A DNA stretch of 64,000 nucleotides from the NCBI RefSeq assembly GCF_039538765.1, contig NZ_BAABCJ010000002.1, positions 744,001-808,000 on the forward strand, in the 5' to 3' direction. This document shows, piece after piece, positions 42,035-49,718 of this stretch. The notes under the pieces are model-generated. The model had not been told where the DNA came from, made no database searches, and saw nothing but the letters and a program-made list of their open reading frames with translations. The DNA comes from Zhihengliuella alba (GTDB lineage Bacteria; Actinomycetota; Actinomycetes; Actinomycetales; Micrococcaceae). Position numbers and translations under genes: made by a program. The stretch's first letter is position 1; each line of letters starts with the position of its first letter.

Positions 42035-43126
42035 ATGACAAGTACTACTGTTGCACCGCCCACCAGCTCCTCCGGCACGCCGGCACGCTTCCGGGCCACG
42101 AGTGATTACTCCCAACTCCTCAAGGAGGTCCGCGCAGCTGGCCTCCTCGCCAAGCGGCGGGGCTTCTACCTGTGGTTGCTGGCCGGCCTGACCGCGGCCC
42201 TGACCGCCTGCGGCGTCGCCTCCGTGCTGATCGGGCACTCCTGGTTCCAGCTCCTCATCGCGGGCTTCGTCGGGATCCTGCTGACCCAGATGGCCTTCGT
42301 GGGCCACGAGGCCGCTCACCGCCAGGTCTTCAAGAGCCACAAGACCAACGAGTGGGTGGGGCTCGTCCTCGCCAACCTCGTGGTCGGCCTGTCGTTCGCC
42401 TGGTGGAACAACAAGCACAACAAGCACCACGCGAACCCCAATACGATCGGGCACGACCCGGACATCGAGGATCCGGTGGTCGCCTTCACACCGCAGCAGT
42501 TCGCCACCCGGCGGGGGCCGCTGCGCTGGATCGCCAAGCGCCAGGGCTACCTCTTCTTCCCGCTCCTGCTGCTGGAGGGCCTGAACCTGCACCGCGACGC
42601 GCTGCAGACGGTCTTCGGCCGCAACAGCATCAAGCGCCGGCCCATGGAGATCATCACCCTCATGGTGCGACTGATCGCCGTGCCGGCCGTGCTGTTCATC
42701 TTCCTGCCGCCGGGCATCGCCTTCGCCGCCTGGGGCGTCCAGCTTGCGGTCTTCGGGTTCTACATGGGCGCGTCCTTCGCCCCGAACCACAAGGGCATGC
42801 CGCTGCTCGAGGAGCGCGGGATGCTCGACTTCCTGAAGCGCCAGGTCCTGACCTCGCGCAATGTCCGCGGCGGCTGGTTCAATACCAGCCTCATGGGCGG
42901 GCTCAACTACCAGGTGGAGCACCACCTGTTCCCGAATATGCCGCGCCCGCACCTCGCCGAGGCACAGCGGATTGTCCAGCGCTTCTGCAACGAGCGGGGG
43001 ATCCCCTACACCGAGGTCTCCCTGGTCAGCTCCTACAAGGCCGTGGTCCAGTACCTGAACCGCGTCGGCCTGGGCGCACGCGACCCGTTCGAGTGCCCCC
43101 TGCAGCAGATGCGCAAGACCGGCTGA
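42035..43126 (+). CDS. Membrane fatty-acid desaturase
   Basis: The 363-residue di-iron desaturase has the three histidine boxes HEAAH (about residue 90), HNKHH (about 129) and QVEHH (about 306), with membrane helices between. It introduces a double bond into membrane acyl chains, most likely as an acyl-lipid desaturase. It is transcribed alone, behind an unusually low-GC leader, and followed by a hairpin. Regiospecificity cannot be told. Confidence 0.9.
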   Translation: MTSTTVAPPTSSSGTPARFRATSDYSQLLKEVRAAGLLAKRRGFYLWLLAGLTAALTACGVASVLIGHSWFQLLIAGFVGILLTQMAFVGHEAAHRQVFKSHKTNEWVGLVLANLVVGLSFAWWNNKHNKHHANPNTIGHDPDIEDPVVAFTPQQFATRRGPLRWIAKRQGYLFFPLLLLEGLNLHRDALQTVFGRNSIKRRPMEIITLMVRLIAVPAVLFIFLPPGIAFAAWGVQLAVFGFYMGASFAPNHKGMPLLEERGMLDFLKRQVLTSRNVRGGWFNTSLMGGLNYQVEHHLFPNMPRPHLAEAQRIVQRFCNERGIPYTEVSLVSSYKAVVQYLNRVGLGARDPFECPLQQMRKTG

Positions 43127-43139
43127 CCTTGCTGCTCCC

Positions 43140-43180
43140 GCCGCCCCGCGCGACGCACTTGGTGCGCTACGCGGGGCGGC
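43140..43180 (+). terminator. Terminator hairpin after the desaturase gene
   Basis: 43140-43150 (ending CCCCGCG) pairs with 43170-43180, and GCAC/GTGC extend the stem inside. Confidence 0.6.
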
Positions 43181-43183
43181 GCC

Positions 43184-43189
43184 CATAAT
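43184..43189 (+). promoter_or_regulatory. Leaderless -10 element
   Basis: CATAAT lies 6 nt before the GTG at 43196. Confidence 0.5.
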
Positions 43190-43195
43190 GGACGG

Positions 43196-44035
43196 GTGAC
43201 CTCCACCCCCATCCATGACGCCTCCCCCGCCTTCGGCCTCCTGCTGGACGTCGACGGTCCCATCGCCAGCCCCGTCACCCGCACGGTAGCCATCGACTCC
43301 ATCGCCCGCGACCTCGCCGGCATGGCGAACCGCGGCATCCCGGTGGTGTTCAATACCGGCCGGTCGGACGCGTTCATCGCCGAGCAGGTGGTCCCGCGCC
43401 TGCGGGAGTTCGGCCTGCTCCCCGGCACACCGGTCTTCACCATCAGCGAGAAGGGCGCCGTGTGGGCCGCCGTCGAGCCGGACGGGCTCGGCGAGGTGAG
43501 CATCGACGAGGAGCTGGCCCTGCCGCCCGCGTTCGGCGCCGACGTCGCCGAGCTGATCCGCGAGCGCTTCGCGGACACTATGTTCTTCGACCACACGAAG
43601 CGCGCCATGGTGTCCGCGGAGATGCGGGTCGGCGTGGGCTCCGAGGAGTACTGGGCGGCCCAGAAGGAGTTCGACGCCGCGATCCCCGCCCTGATCGAGC
43701 GGCACGGCCTCACCGGGGTGCGGATCGACCCGACGATCATCTCCACCGACATCGAGTCGGACCGCCTCGGGAAGGACCTCGGCGCGCGGCGCGCCCTCGA
43801 GCTGCTGGCCGCCCGCGGCGTGGAGCCCCGGTCCTGGTACACCATGGGCGATTCGCGCACCGACTACGCGATGGCCGACTGGCTGCACGGTCAGGGCCGC
43901 CGGGTCACGCACGTGGACGTGCGTCCCGCGGACGGCGTGCCCGAGACCGACTACACGGTCCTGAGCCACGACGACGAGGTCCACGATGCGGCCGGCGCGC
44001 ACTTCCTGACCCGGTGGGCCGCGGACGTGGCGTAG
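43196..44035 (+). CDS. HAD-superfamily phosphatase (Cof/trehalose-6-phosphatase-like)
   Basis: The 279-residue protein has motif I LLLDVDGPI, motif II VVFNTGRSD, the lysine of motif III probably in SDRLGKDLGARRALELL, and motif IV WYTMGDSRTDYAMA. This order and the large cap belong to the HAD class IIB group. The substrate is unknown. GTG 43196 is supported by the CATAAT hexamer 6 nt upstream and by the lack of a Shine-Dalgarno. Confidence 0.82.
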   Translation: MTSTPIHDASPAFGLLLDVDGPIASPVTRTVAIDSIARDLAGMANRGIPVVFNTGRSDAFIAEQVVPRLREFGLLPGTPVFTISEKGAVWAAVEPDGLGEVSIDEELALPPAFGADVAELIRERFADTMFFDHTKRAMVSAEMRVGVGSEEYWAAQKEFDAAIPALIERHGLTGVRIDPTIISTDIESDRLGKDLGARRALELLAARGVEPRSWYTMGDSRTDYAMADWLHGQGRRVTHVDVRPADGVPETDYTVLSHDDEVHDAAGAHFLTRWAADVA

Positions 44036-44204
44036 GTCGCCCGCCCCGTCCAACCAGCGTCGAGCGAGTTCCCAGCAACCTCCGGGCCGCAGCCCCCTCG
44101 AAGCGTCAGGAGGGCTGTGGTAGCCATGGAGAAGCGGCGCCCGCGGCGGGAGAATCCCCGCCGAATCCCCGCAGGCGCCCCCTCCGTCGAAAGGAAGCAC
44201 CACC

Positions 44205-44798
44205 ATGGCATCCGCAGCGAACAGCACCCCGAACCCCGCCGGCGGCGCCCTGGCCGACCGCAGGGTCCTGGTCATCAGCACCAACTACGGCACCGAGAGC
44301 GACGAGCTCACCAAGCCCATCGAGGCGCTCAGCGAGGCCGGCGCCGACGTCACGGTCGCCGCCGTGGAGGCCGGCCCGATCAAGACGCTGAAGAGCGACA
44401 AGGAGCCCGGCCCCGAGGTCCCCGCCGACACCACTCTGGGCGAGGCGGCCGCCGCCCAGTACGACGCCGTCGTGGTGCCCGGCGGCACGCTCAATGCCGA
44501 CCAGCTACGCGTGAACAGCAATGCGCAGATGCTGGTGAAGGGTTTCGCTCAGGCCGGCAAGCCGGTCGCGGCGATCTGCCACGGGCCGTGGCTGCTGATC
44601 GAGTCCGATCTCGCCTCCGGCAAGCGGCTCACGTCCTACCCGTCCCTGGGGACGGACCTGAAGAACGCGGGTGCGACGTGGGTGGACGAGGAGGTCGTCC
44701 TCGACACGTCGGCCGGCTTCCCGCTCATCACCTCCCGCAACCCGGGGGACCTGGAGGCGTTCAACGCCAAGCTGATCGAGCAGCTCTCCGGCGCCTAG
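44205..44798 (+). CDS. PfpI/DJ-1 family class I amidotransferase-like protein
   Basis: The 197-residue protein has the nucleophile elbow AICHGPWLL with its cysteine, GGTLNADQLR for the acidic partner region, and the N-terminal LVISTNYGTESDEL. Proteins of this type are general stress chaperones, deglycases or proteases. AAAGGA precedes the ATG. A 13-bp hairpin terminator follows, so it is probably monocistronic. Confidence 0.88.
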   Translation: MASAANSTPNPAGGALADRRVLVISTNYGTESDELTKPIEALSEAGADVTVAAVEAGPIKTLKSDKEPGPEVPADTTLGEAAAAQYDAVVVPGGTLNADQLRVNSNAQMLVKGFAQAGKPVAAICHGPWLLIESDLASGKRLTSYPSLGTDLKNAGATWVDEEVVLDTSAGFPLITSRNPGDLEAFNAKLIEQLSGA

Positions 44799-44864
44799 CG
44801 ATCCCGGCCGCTCCGGGGCCGGCGCGTTCCGCCTGCGCACACCGGAGCACGCCAGCCACCGCCC

Positions 44865-44901
44865 GCGGGGCCGCGCCGTCGTCCGGATGGCGCGGCCCCG
44901 C
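44865..44901 (+). terminator. 13-bp terminator-like hairpin after the PfpI gene
   Basis: 44865-44877 and 44889-44901 are exact reverse complements with an 11-nt loop. No T-tract. Confidence 0.6.
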
Positions 44902-44925
44902 TGTCGCGGAGGGCACGTCGTCGAG

Positions 44926-44931
44926 GACAAT
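44926..44931 (+). promoter_or_regulatory. Possible leaderless -10 of the SMR pair
   Basis: GACAAT lies 7 nt before the ATG at 44939. GAGGA just upstream is too distant for a normal Shine-Dalgarno. Confidence 0.35.
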
Positions 44932-44938
44932 CAGCACC

Positions 44939-45358
44939 ATGGTCAAGTGGCTCTATCTCGGGCTCGCCATCCTGGGCGAGGTCACGGGCACCCTCGCGCT
45001 CCGCGCCGCCGTCGACGACGGCGGCTGGACCGCTCTCGCCGTCGCGGGCTACGTCGTCGCCTTCGCCCTGCTCGGCCTGACGCTGCGGGCGGGGATGCCG
45101 GTGGGCGTCGCCTACGGCGTGTGGGGTGCCTCCGGGGTGGCGCTCACCGCGGTCGCCGGCGCGCTGCTCTTCGGCGAGGCGCTGGGTACGACGGCGGTGG
45201 CGGGCCTCGCGCTGATCGTCGTCGGCGTGGTGCTCATCGAGTCCGGCTCCCACCCGCGGGACGCCCGGCCCTCCGGAGCCGCGGAGCACGACGCGGGGTT
45301 GGACACCGATCCCACCGGCCTCCCCGGTGGTCCCGACGAGCGGAGGAGCACCCGATGA
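44939..45358 (+). CDS. SMR-family multidrug transporter subunit 1
   Basis: The 139-residue protein has four helices with the conserved glutamate Glu14 in AILGEVTGTLALR, and LRAGMPVGVAYGVWGASG in helix 3. A polar tail of about 35 residues follows helix 4, longer than in EmrE. It ends in an ATGA overlap with a second SMR gene, so the two probably form a heteromeric exporter like EbrAB. Substrates are cationic compounds in the family; none can be assigned here. Confidence 0.85.
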   Translation: MVKWLYLGLAILGEVTGTLALRAAVDDGGWTALAVAGYVVAFALLGLTLRAGMPVGVAYGVWGASGVALTAVAGALLFGEALGTTAVAGLALIVVGVVLIESGSHPRDARPSGAAEHDAGLDTDPTGLPGGPDERRSTR

Positions 45359-45675
45359 GCTGGCTCTACCTGGCCCTCGCCATCGGCTGCGAGCTCCTCG
45401 GGACACTGAGCCTGCGGGCTTCGGACGGCCTGCGCAGGAGGCGGTGGCTGATCGCCGTCGTCCTCGGCTACGCCGGGGCGTTCGCACTCCTAGGGATGTC
45501 CCTCCGGGCGGGCATGCCCGTCGGCGTCGCCTATGCGATCTGGGCGGCGACCGGAATCGCCCTGGTCGCGATCCTGGCCAAGGCGATCTGGGACGATCCC
45601 TTGACCAAGCGCATGGTCCTCGGGATCGTCCTCGTCATCGGCGGTGTGGTCCTCGTCGAGGCCGGCGCCCACTGA
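45355..45675 (+). CDS. SMR-family multidrug transporter subunit 2
   Basis: The 106-residue protein has four helices with Glu13 in AIGCELLGTLSLR and LRAGMPVGVAYAIWAATG. It starts inside the last codons of the first SMR gene, with GGAGGAG upstream. The two proteins differ in their loop charges, as expected for an antiparallel heterodimer. Confidence 0.87.
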   Translation: MSWLYLALAIGCELLGTLSLRASDGLRRRRWLIAVVLGYAGAFALLGMSLRAGMPVGVAYAIWAATGIALVAILAKAIWDDPLTKRMVLGIVLVIGGVVLVEAGAH

Positions 45676-45732
45676 CCTGAACCCAGGGACCTCTGGCAGA
45701 CTTCCACCCACCACCTAACGATCGGAGCCCCC

Positions 45733-46773
45733 ATGCTCACCGCCAAGGCCTACGCCGCGCCCTCCCCCACCGAGCCCCTGGTCCCGCTCACCATCGAGCG
45801 CCGGGACCTCGGCCCCAAGGACGTCCTGATCGCGATCCGGTACGCCGGGATCTGCCACAGCGACATCCACACCGTCCGCGGCGACTGGGGGCCCATCTCC
45901 TACCCGCAGGTCGTGGGCCACGAGATCGTCGGCGAGGTGGTCGAGGTCGGGCCCGAGGCCACGAGGCACGCCGTCGGCGACCGGGTCGGCGTGGGCTGCA
46001 TGGTGGACTCCTGCCGCGAGTGCGAGCAGTGCCGGGCCGGCAACGAGCACTACTGCCTCGAGGGCAACACGCAGACCTACGCGTCGGTGGACCGCGACGG
46101 CAGCATCACGCAGGGCGGCTACTCGACCCACGTGGTGGTGGACGAGGACTTCGTGCTGAAGATCCCGGAGTCGCTGCCGTACGACGCCGTCGCACCCCTG
46201 CTGTGCGCCGGCATCACCACGTACTCGCCGCTCGCCCGCTGGAACGCCGGAGCCGGGTCCCGCGTCGCGGTGGTCGGGATGGGCGGGCTCGGCCACCTGG
46301 CCGTGAAGATCGCGGTGGCGATGGGCGCCGAGGTCACCGTCCTGTCCCGCAGCACGTCCAAGCAGGAGGACGCGCTCGCCTTCGGCGCCGCGCGTCACGT
46401 CGCGACCGGGGACGACGGCGCCCTCGACGGCCTGCGCGGCTCCTTCGATCTGATCATCAACACGGTCAGCGCGCCGCTGGACATGGACGCGTATCTGGCG
46501 ACCCTCCGCCCCGAGGGCGCGCTCGTGAACGTCGGGGCGCCTCCGCAGCCGCTGCCGGTCTCGGTCTTCTCCCTGATCATGGGCGGGCGGACGTTCGCCG
46601 GCTCCAACATCGGGTCCATCCGGGAGACGCAGGAGATGCTGGACTTCTGCGCCGAGCACGGCATCGCCCCGGAGATCGAGCTGATCCCGGCGGAGCGGAT
46701 CAACGAGGCCTACCAGCGGGTCCTGGACAGCGACGTGCGCTACCGGTTCGTCGTCGACACCGCCACGCTGTAG
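45733..46773 (+). CDS. Zinc-dependent alcohol dehydrogenase (cinnamyl/YahK type)
   Basis: The 346-residue MDR enzyme has the catalytic zinc ligands in GICHSDIH and GHEIVGEV, and the structural zinc site as CRECEQCRAGNEHYC. The Rossmann motif GMGGLGHLAVKIAVAMG is also present. It reduces aldehydes with NADPH in its family (YahK, CAD). The gene follows the SMR pair by 57 nt and may be monocistronic. Confidence 0.9.
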   Translation: MLTAKAYAAPSPTEPLVPLTIERRDLGPKDVLIAIRYAGICHSDIHTVRGDWGPISYPQVVGHEIVGEVVEVGPEATRHAVGDRVGVGCMVDSCRECEQCRAGNEHYCLEGNTQTYASVDRDGSITQGGYSTHVVVDEDFVLKIPESLPYDAVAPLLCAGITTYSPLARWNAGAGSRVAVVGMGGLGHLAVKIAVAMGAEVTVLSRSTSKQEDALAFGAARHVATGDDGALDGLRGSFDLIINTVSAPLDMDAYLATLRPEGALVNVGAPPQPLPVSVFSLIMGGRTFAGSNIGSIRETQEMLDFCAEHGIAPEIELIPAERINEAYQRVLDSDVRYRFVVDTATL

Positions 46774-46822
46774 GGCCCGGCCGGAACCGCCCGGCGTTCA
46801 CCAACCTGTCACCGTCCGCTGG

Positions 46823-46828
46823 TACGTT
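46823..46828 (+). promoter_or_regulatory. Leaderless -10 element
   Basis: TACGTT lies 6 nt before the ATG at 46835. Confidence 0.5.
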
Positions 46829-46834
46829 CCGGGC

Positions 46835-47749
46835 ATGACGAGCACCCCGGCATCGACGAACGGCCCCGCCACCACCAACGACGCCACGACCACGGACGGG
46901 TTGGACGACCGCCCGGGATTCGACGAGCACTTCCTAGGCGAGCATCTGCCGGTGCCGGAGCTCCCGGGCGTCGAGACGGTCCTGCTGCCGTACACCCACT
47001 TCTCGGTGTCCCTGCGGCCGGACCGGCGCCTCGCGGCGGTGACGGCCCTCGGGATCGACGGCGCCAGCATGTTCGAGCTCGGCCGGTCCGGCATCGACTG
47101 GCGGCTCGATCCGCGCGTGCCCGAGGACCAGCAGGCCGGCCCGGAGCTCTACGCCCGGAACGATCTGGACCGCGGACACCTGGTACGGCGGGCCTCCGCC
47201 GTCTGGGGCAGGTCCCGGGCCGAGGCGGCTCGGGCGAACGAGGACACCTTCTTCTACACGAACGCCGCCCCGCAGGCCGCCGCCTACAACCAGAGCCTGG
47301 AGCTGTGGCTCGGCCTGGAGACGTACCTGCTGCGCAACGCGGCCGACCACGGGCGGCGGATCGCGGTGTTCACCGGTCCCGTGTTCAGCGATCGCGACCC
47401 GGTCTACCGCGGCGTGGGCATCCCGCTCCAGTACTTCAAGGTCGCCGCCTTCCTCCACCAGGGCGTACTCTCAGCCACCGGGTACGTGGTCGATCAGACG
47501 CCGCAGCTGGAGGGTGTGCCGGGCGTCCCGCGCCCTGGCTCGGTCGACGGCGGGGCGCCGCCGCTGGGACCGTTCCGCACCTTCCAGGTGCCCGTCGTGG
47601 ACATCGCCGCGCTGACCGGGCTCGAACTCGCACGCCTCGTGGCCGCCGACCTCATGCCATCGGTGGCGGGGACCCGGAGCGCCGGGGTGCCGGCGAGGTG
47701 GCGCGAGCTCGACGGCGAGCAGGCGCTCCGGCTCGACGGGGTTCTGTAG
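46835..47749 (+). CDS. DNA/RNA non-specific endonuclease (NUC1 type)
   Basis: The 304-residue protein has the beta-beta-alpha-metal motif NDLDRGHLVRR (catalytic histidine in DRGH) and the metal-binding asparagine in TNAAPQAAAYNQSLE. These define non-specific nucleases. There is no signal peptide: the first 25 residues are Thr/Asn-rich. An intracellular target or a special release route must be assumed. No immunity gene is evident next to it. Translation looks leaderless. Confidence 0.88.
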   Translation: MTSTPASTNGPATTNDATTTDGLDDRPGFDEHFLGEHLPVPELPGVETVLLPYTHFSVSLRPDRRLAAVTALGIDGASMFELGRSGIDWRLDPRVPEDQQAGPELYARNDLDRGHLVRRASAVWGRSRAEAARANEDTFFYTNAAPQAAAYNQSLELWLGLETYLLRNAADHGRRIAVFTGPVFSDRDPVYRGVGIPLQYFKVAAFLHQGVLSATGYVVDQTPQLEGVPGVPRPGSVDGGAPPLGPFRTFQVPVVDIAALTGLELARLVAADLMPSVAGTRSAGVPARWRELDGEQALRLDGVL

Positions 47750-47863
47750 CGACTTCCCGCGCCAAGGGCCGGGGGTGCCTGTCTGGTCCCTCACAGCCCC
47801 GGGCCATTCGGATTCCGCAGGAGTATCGTGCGGACCAGGACACCTCTCGAGGGAAGGGACACC

Positions 47864-49588
47864 ATGGTCACGGTCGCAGAGAACATCGTCGGTACCCTGC
47901 GCGCGAACGGCGTCGAACGGGTCTACGGGCTTCCCGGTGACTCGCTCAACGGCCTCACGGATGCGCTGCGCAAGGACGGAACCATCCGCTGGGTCAACGT
48001 CCGGCACGAGGAGTCCGCCGCGTTCGCGGCCTCCGCCGAGGCGCAGATGACCGGCGAGCTCACGGTCTGCGCGGGCTCCTGCGGGCCGGGCAACCTGCAC
48101 CTGATCAACGGCCTCTACGATGCCCACCGCTCCCGGGTCCCGGTGCTGGCGATCGCCGCGCACATCCCGACCCCGGAGATCGGGTCGAACTACTTCCAGG
48201 AGACGCACCCGCAGGAGATCTTCCGCGAGTGCAGCGTCTACGCGGAGTACGTGGCGCACCCGTCGCAGATGCCCCGCATGATGGAGATCGCCCTGCGGAC
48301 CGCCATCGAGCGCCGCGGGGTGGCGATCCTGGTGATCCCGGGCGACGTCGCCCTCGCCGAGGCCCAGTCCACCCGGAACACCGTGATCACGCAGGCGCGT
48401 CCCGTCGTCGTGCCGTCCGACGACGAGCTGGACCACGCCGCCGAGCTCCTCAACGGCCGGGGCAGGACGACGATCCTCGCCGGCGCCGGCGTCGCCGGGG
48501 CGCACGCTGAGCTGCTCGCGGTGGCCGACCGGCTCGGAGCCCCGATCGTGCACGCGCTGCGCGGCAAGGAGCATATCGAGTACGACAACCCGTACGACGT
48601 CGGGATGACCGGCCTGCTCGGCTTCTCGTCCGGCTACCGGGCGATGGAGAACGCGGACACCCTGCTGATGGTCGGGACGGACTTCCCCTACCAGCAGTTC
48701 TTCCCGGAGGACGCGACCACCATCCAGATCGACCTGCGCGGCGAGCAGCTGGGGCGCCGGCACCCGCTGGACCTCGGCCTGGTCGGCGACAGCCGGGCGA
48801 CCCTCGCGGCGCTGCTGCCGCGGCTGGCGGAGGCCAGGAGCCGCAAGCACCTGGACGATTCGCGGCGCCACTACGCCAAGACGCGGGAGCGGCTGGACGA
48901 CCTCGCCGTGCCGAGTCGGGGCAAGGCGCACATCCATCCGCAGTACCTGGCCCGGCTCCTCGACGAGAAGGCGTCGGAGGACGCCGTGTTCCTGCCCGAC
49001 GTCGGCTCCCCCGTGGTCTGGGCGGCCCGCTACCTCACGATGAACGGGCGGCGACGGCTCATCGGCTCCTTCAGCCACGGCTCCATGGCCAACGCCCTGC
49101 CGCAGGCGATGGGCGTGCAGGCGACCGAGCCCGGCCGCCAGGTGGTCGCCCTCGCCGGTGACGGCGGACTGAGCATGCTGATGGGTGAGCTCTCGACGCT
49201 GGTGCAGGAGAAGCTGCCGGTGAAGGTGGTGGTCTTCAACAACTCGTCGCTGAACTTCGTGGAGCTGGAGATGAAGGCCGCCGGATTCGTCACGTACGGG
49301 ACCGACCTGGCGAGCCCGAACTTCGGCGACGTCGCCCAGGCACTGGGGCTCTGGGGCCGGCGCGTGGAGTCCTCCAAGGACCTGCCGAAGGCGGTCGAGG
49401 AGTTCCTGGCGGTCGACGGGCCCGCAGTGCTCGACGTGCGGACCGAGCGGCAGGAGCTGTCCATGCCGCCGTCGATCACGGCGGAGCAGGTCAAGGGCTT
49501 CACCCTGTACGCGGTGCGCACGGTGATGTCCGGGCGCGGCGACGAGCTGCTGGAGCTCGCCAAGACGAATCTGCGGCAGCTCTTCTAG
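47864..49588 (+). CDS. poxB: Pyruvate dehydrogenase (quinone)/pyruvate oxidase
   Basis: The 574-residue ThDP enzyme has the catalytic glutamate region VRHEESAAFAASAEAQ and a central FAD-type domain. The ThDP-Mg motif is GDGGLSMLMGELSTLVQEKLP with VVFNNSSLNFVELE following. It decarboxylates pyruvate to acetate and passes electrons to quinone at the membrane. The short C-terminal helix needed for lipid binding in E. coli PoxB is plausible but not diagnostic. ATG 47864 follows GGGAAGGG. Confidence 0.92.
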   Translation: MVTVAENIVGTLRANGVERVYGLPGDSLNGLTDALRKDGTIRWVNVRHEESAAFAASAEAQMTGELTVCAGSCGPGNLHLINGLYDAHRSRVPVLAIAAHIPTPEIGSNYFQETHPQEIFRECSVYAEYVAHPSQMPRMMEIALRTAIERRGVAILVIPGDVALAEAQSTRNTVITQARPVVVPSDDELDHAAELLNGRGRTTILAGAGVAGAHAELLAVADRLGAPIVHALRGKEHIEYDNPYDVGMTGLLGFSSGYRAMENADTLLMVGTDFPYQQFFPEDATTIQIDLRGEQLGRRHPLDLGLVGDSRATLAALLPRLAEARSRKHLDDSRRHYAKTRERLDDLAVPSRGKAHIHPQYLARLLDEKASEDAVFLPDVGSPVVWAARYLTMNGRRRLIGSFSHGSMANALPQAMGVQATEPGRQVVALAGDGGLSMLMGELSTLVQEKLPVKVVVFNNSSLNFVELEMKAAGFVTYGTDLASPNFGDVAQALGLWGRRVESSKDLPKAVEEFLAVDGPAVLDVRTERQELSMPPSITAEQVKGFTLYAVRTVMSGRGDELLELAKTNLRQLF

Positions 49589-49632
49589 CCCGTCTGTCGT
49601 GCCTCGGGCCCGGCGCGACGACGCCGAGTGGC

Positions 49633-49638
49633 TAGACT
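49633..49638 (+). promoter_or_regulatory. -10 element of the ChaA-type antiporter gene
   Basis: TAGACT lies where a transcript would begin near 49645, leaving a leader of about 75 nt that contains the two ACGG hairpins. Confidence 0.5.
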
Positions 49639-49654
49639 GACCCCTGAAATAGTT

Positions 49655-49703
49655 GGCGGGACGGCCCGCCGGCGGACGTCAGAGCGGGGACGGCCCCGCA
49701 GGA
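49655..49703 (+). promoter_or_regulatory. Guanidine-II (mini-ykkC) riboswitch candidate
   Basis: Hairpin 1 is GGCGGG-ACGG-CCCGCC (49655-49670). Hairpin 2 is GCGGGG-ACGG-CCCCGC (49684-49699). A 13-nt linker separates them, and AGGA (49700-49703) follows the second stem directly. The guanidine-II class is defined by two short GC stems, each capped by an ACGR loop, with the second next to the Shine-Dalgarno. The match covers stems, loops, linker length and position. Ligand binding itself is untested. Confidence 0.8.
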
Positions 49704-49718
49704 AACCGTGAATCGCCT

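Noticed and set aside
41951..44284. 777-codon minus-strand frame opposite the desaturase and HAD genes
   Set aside because: The plus strand carries intact histidine boxes and HAD motifs; the minus frame has none.
44799..44938. Guanidine riboswitch before the SMR pair
   Set aside because: The leader has one 13-bp terminator-like hairpin with an 11-nt loop and no pair of ACGR-capped stems.
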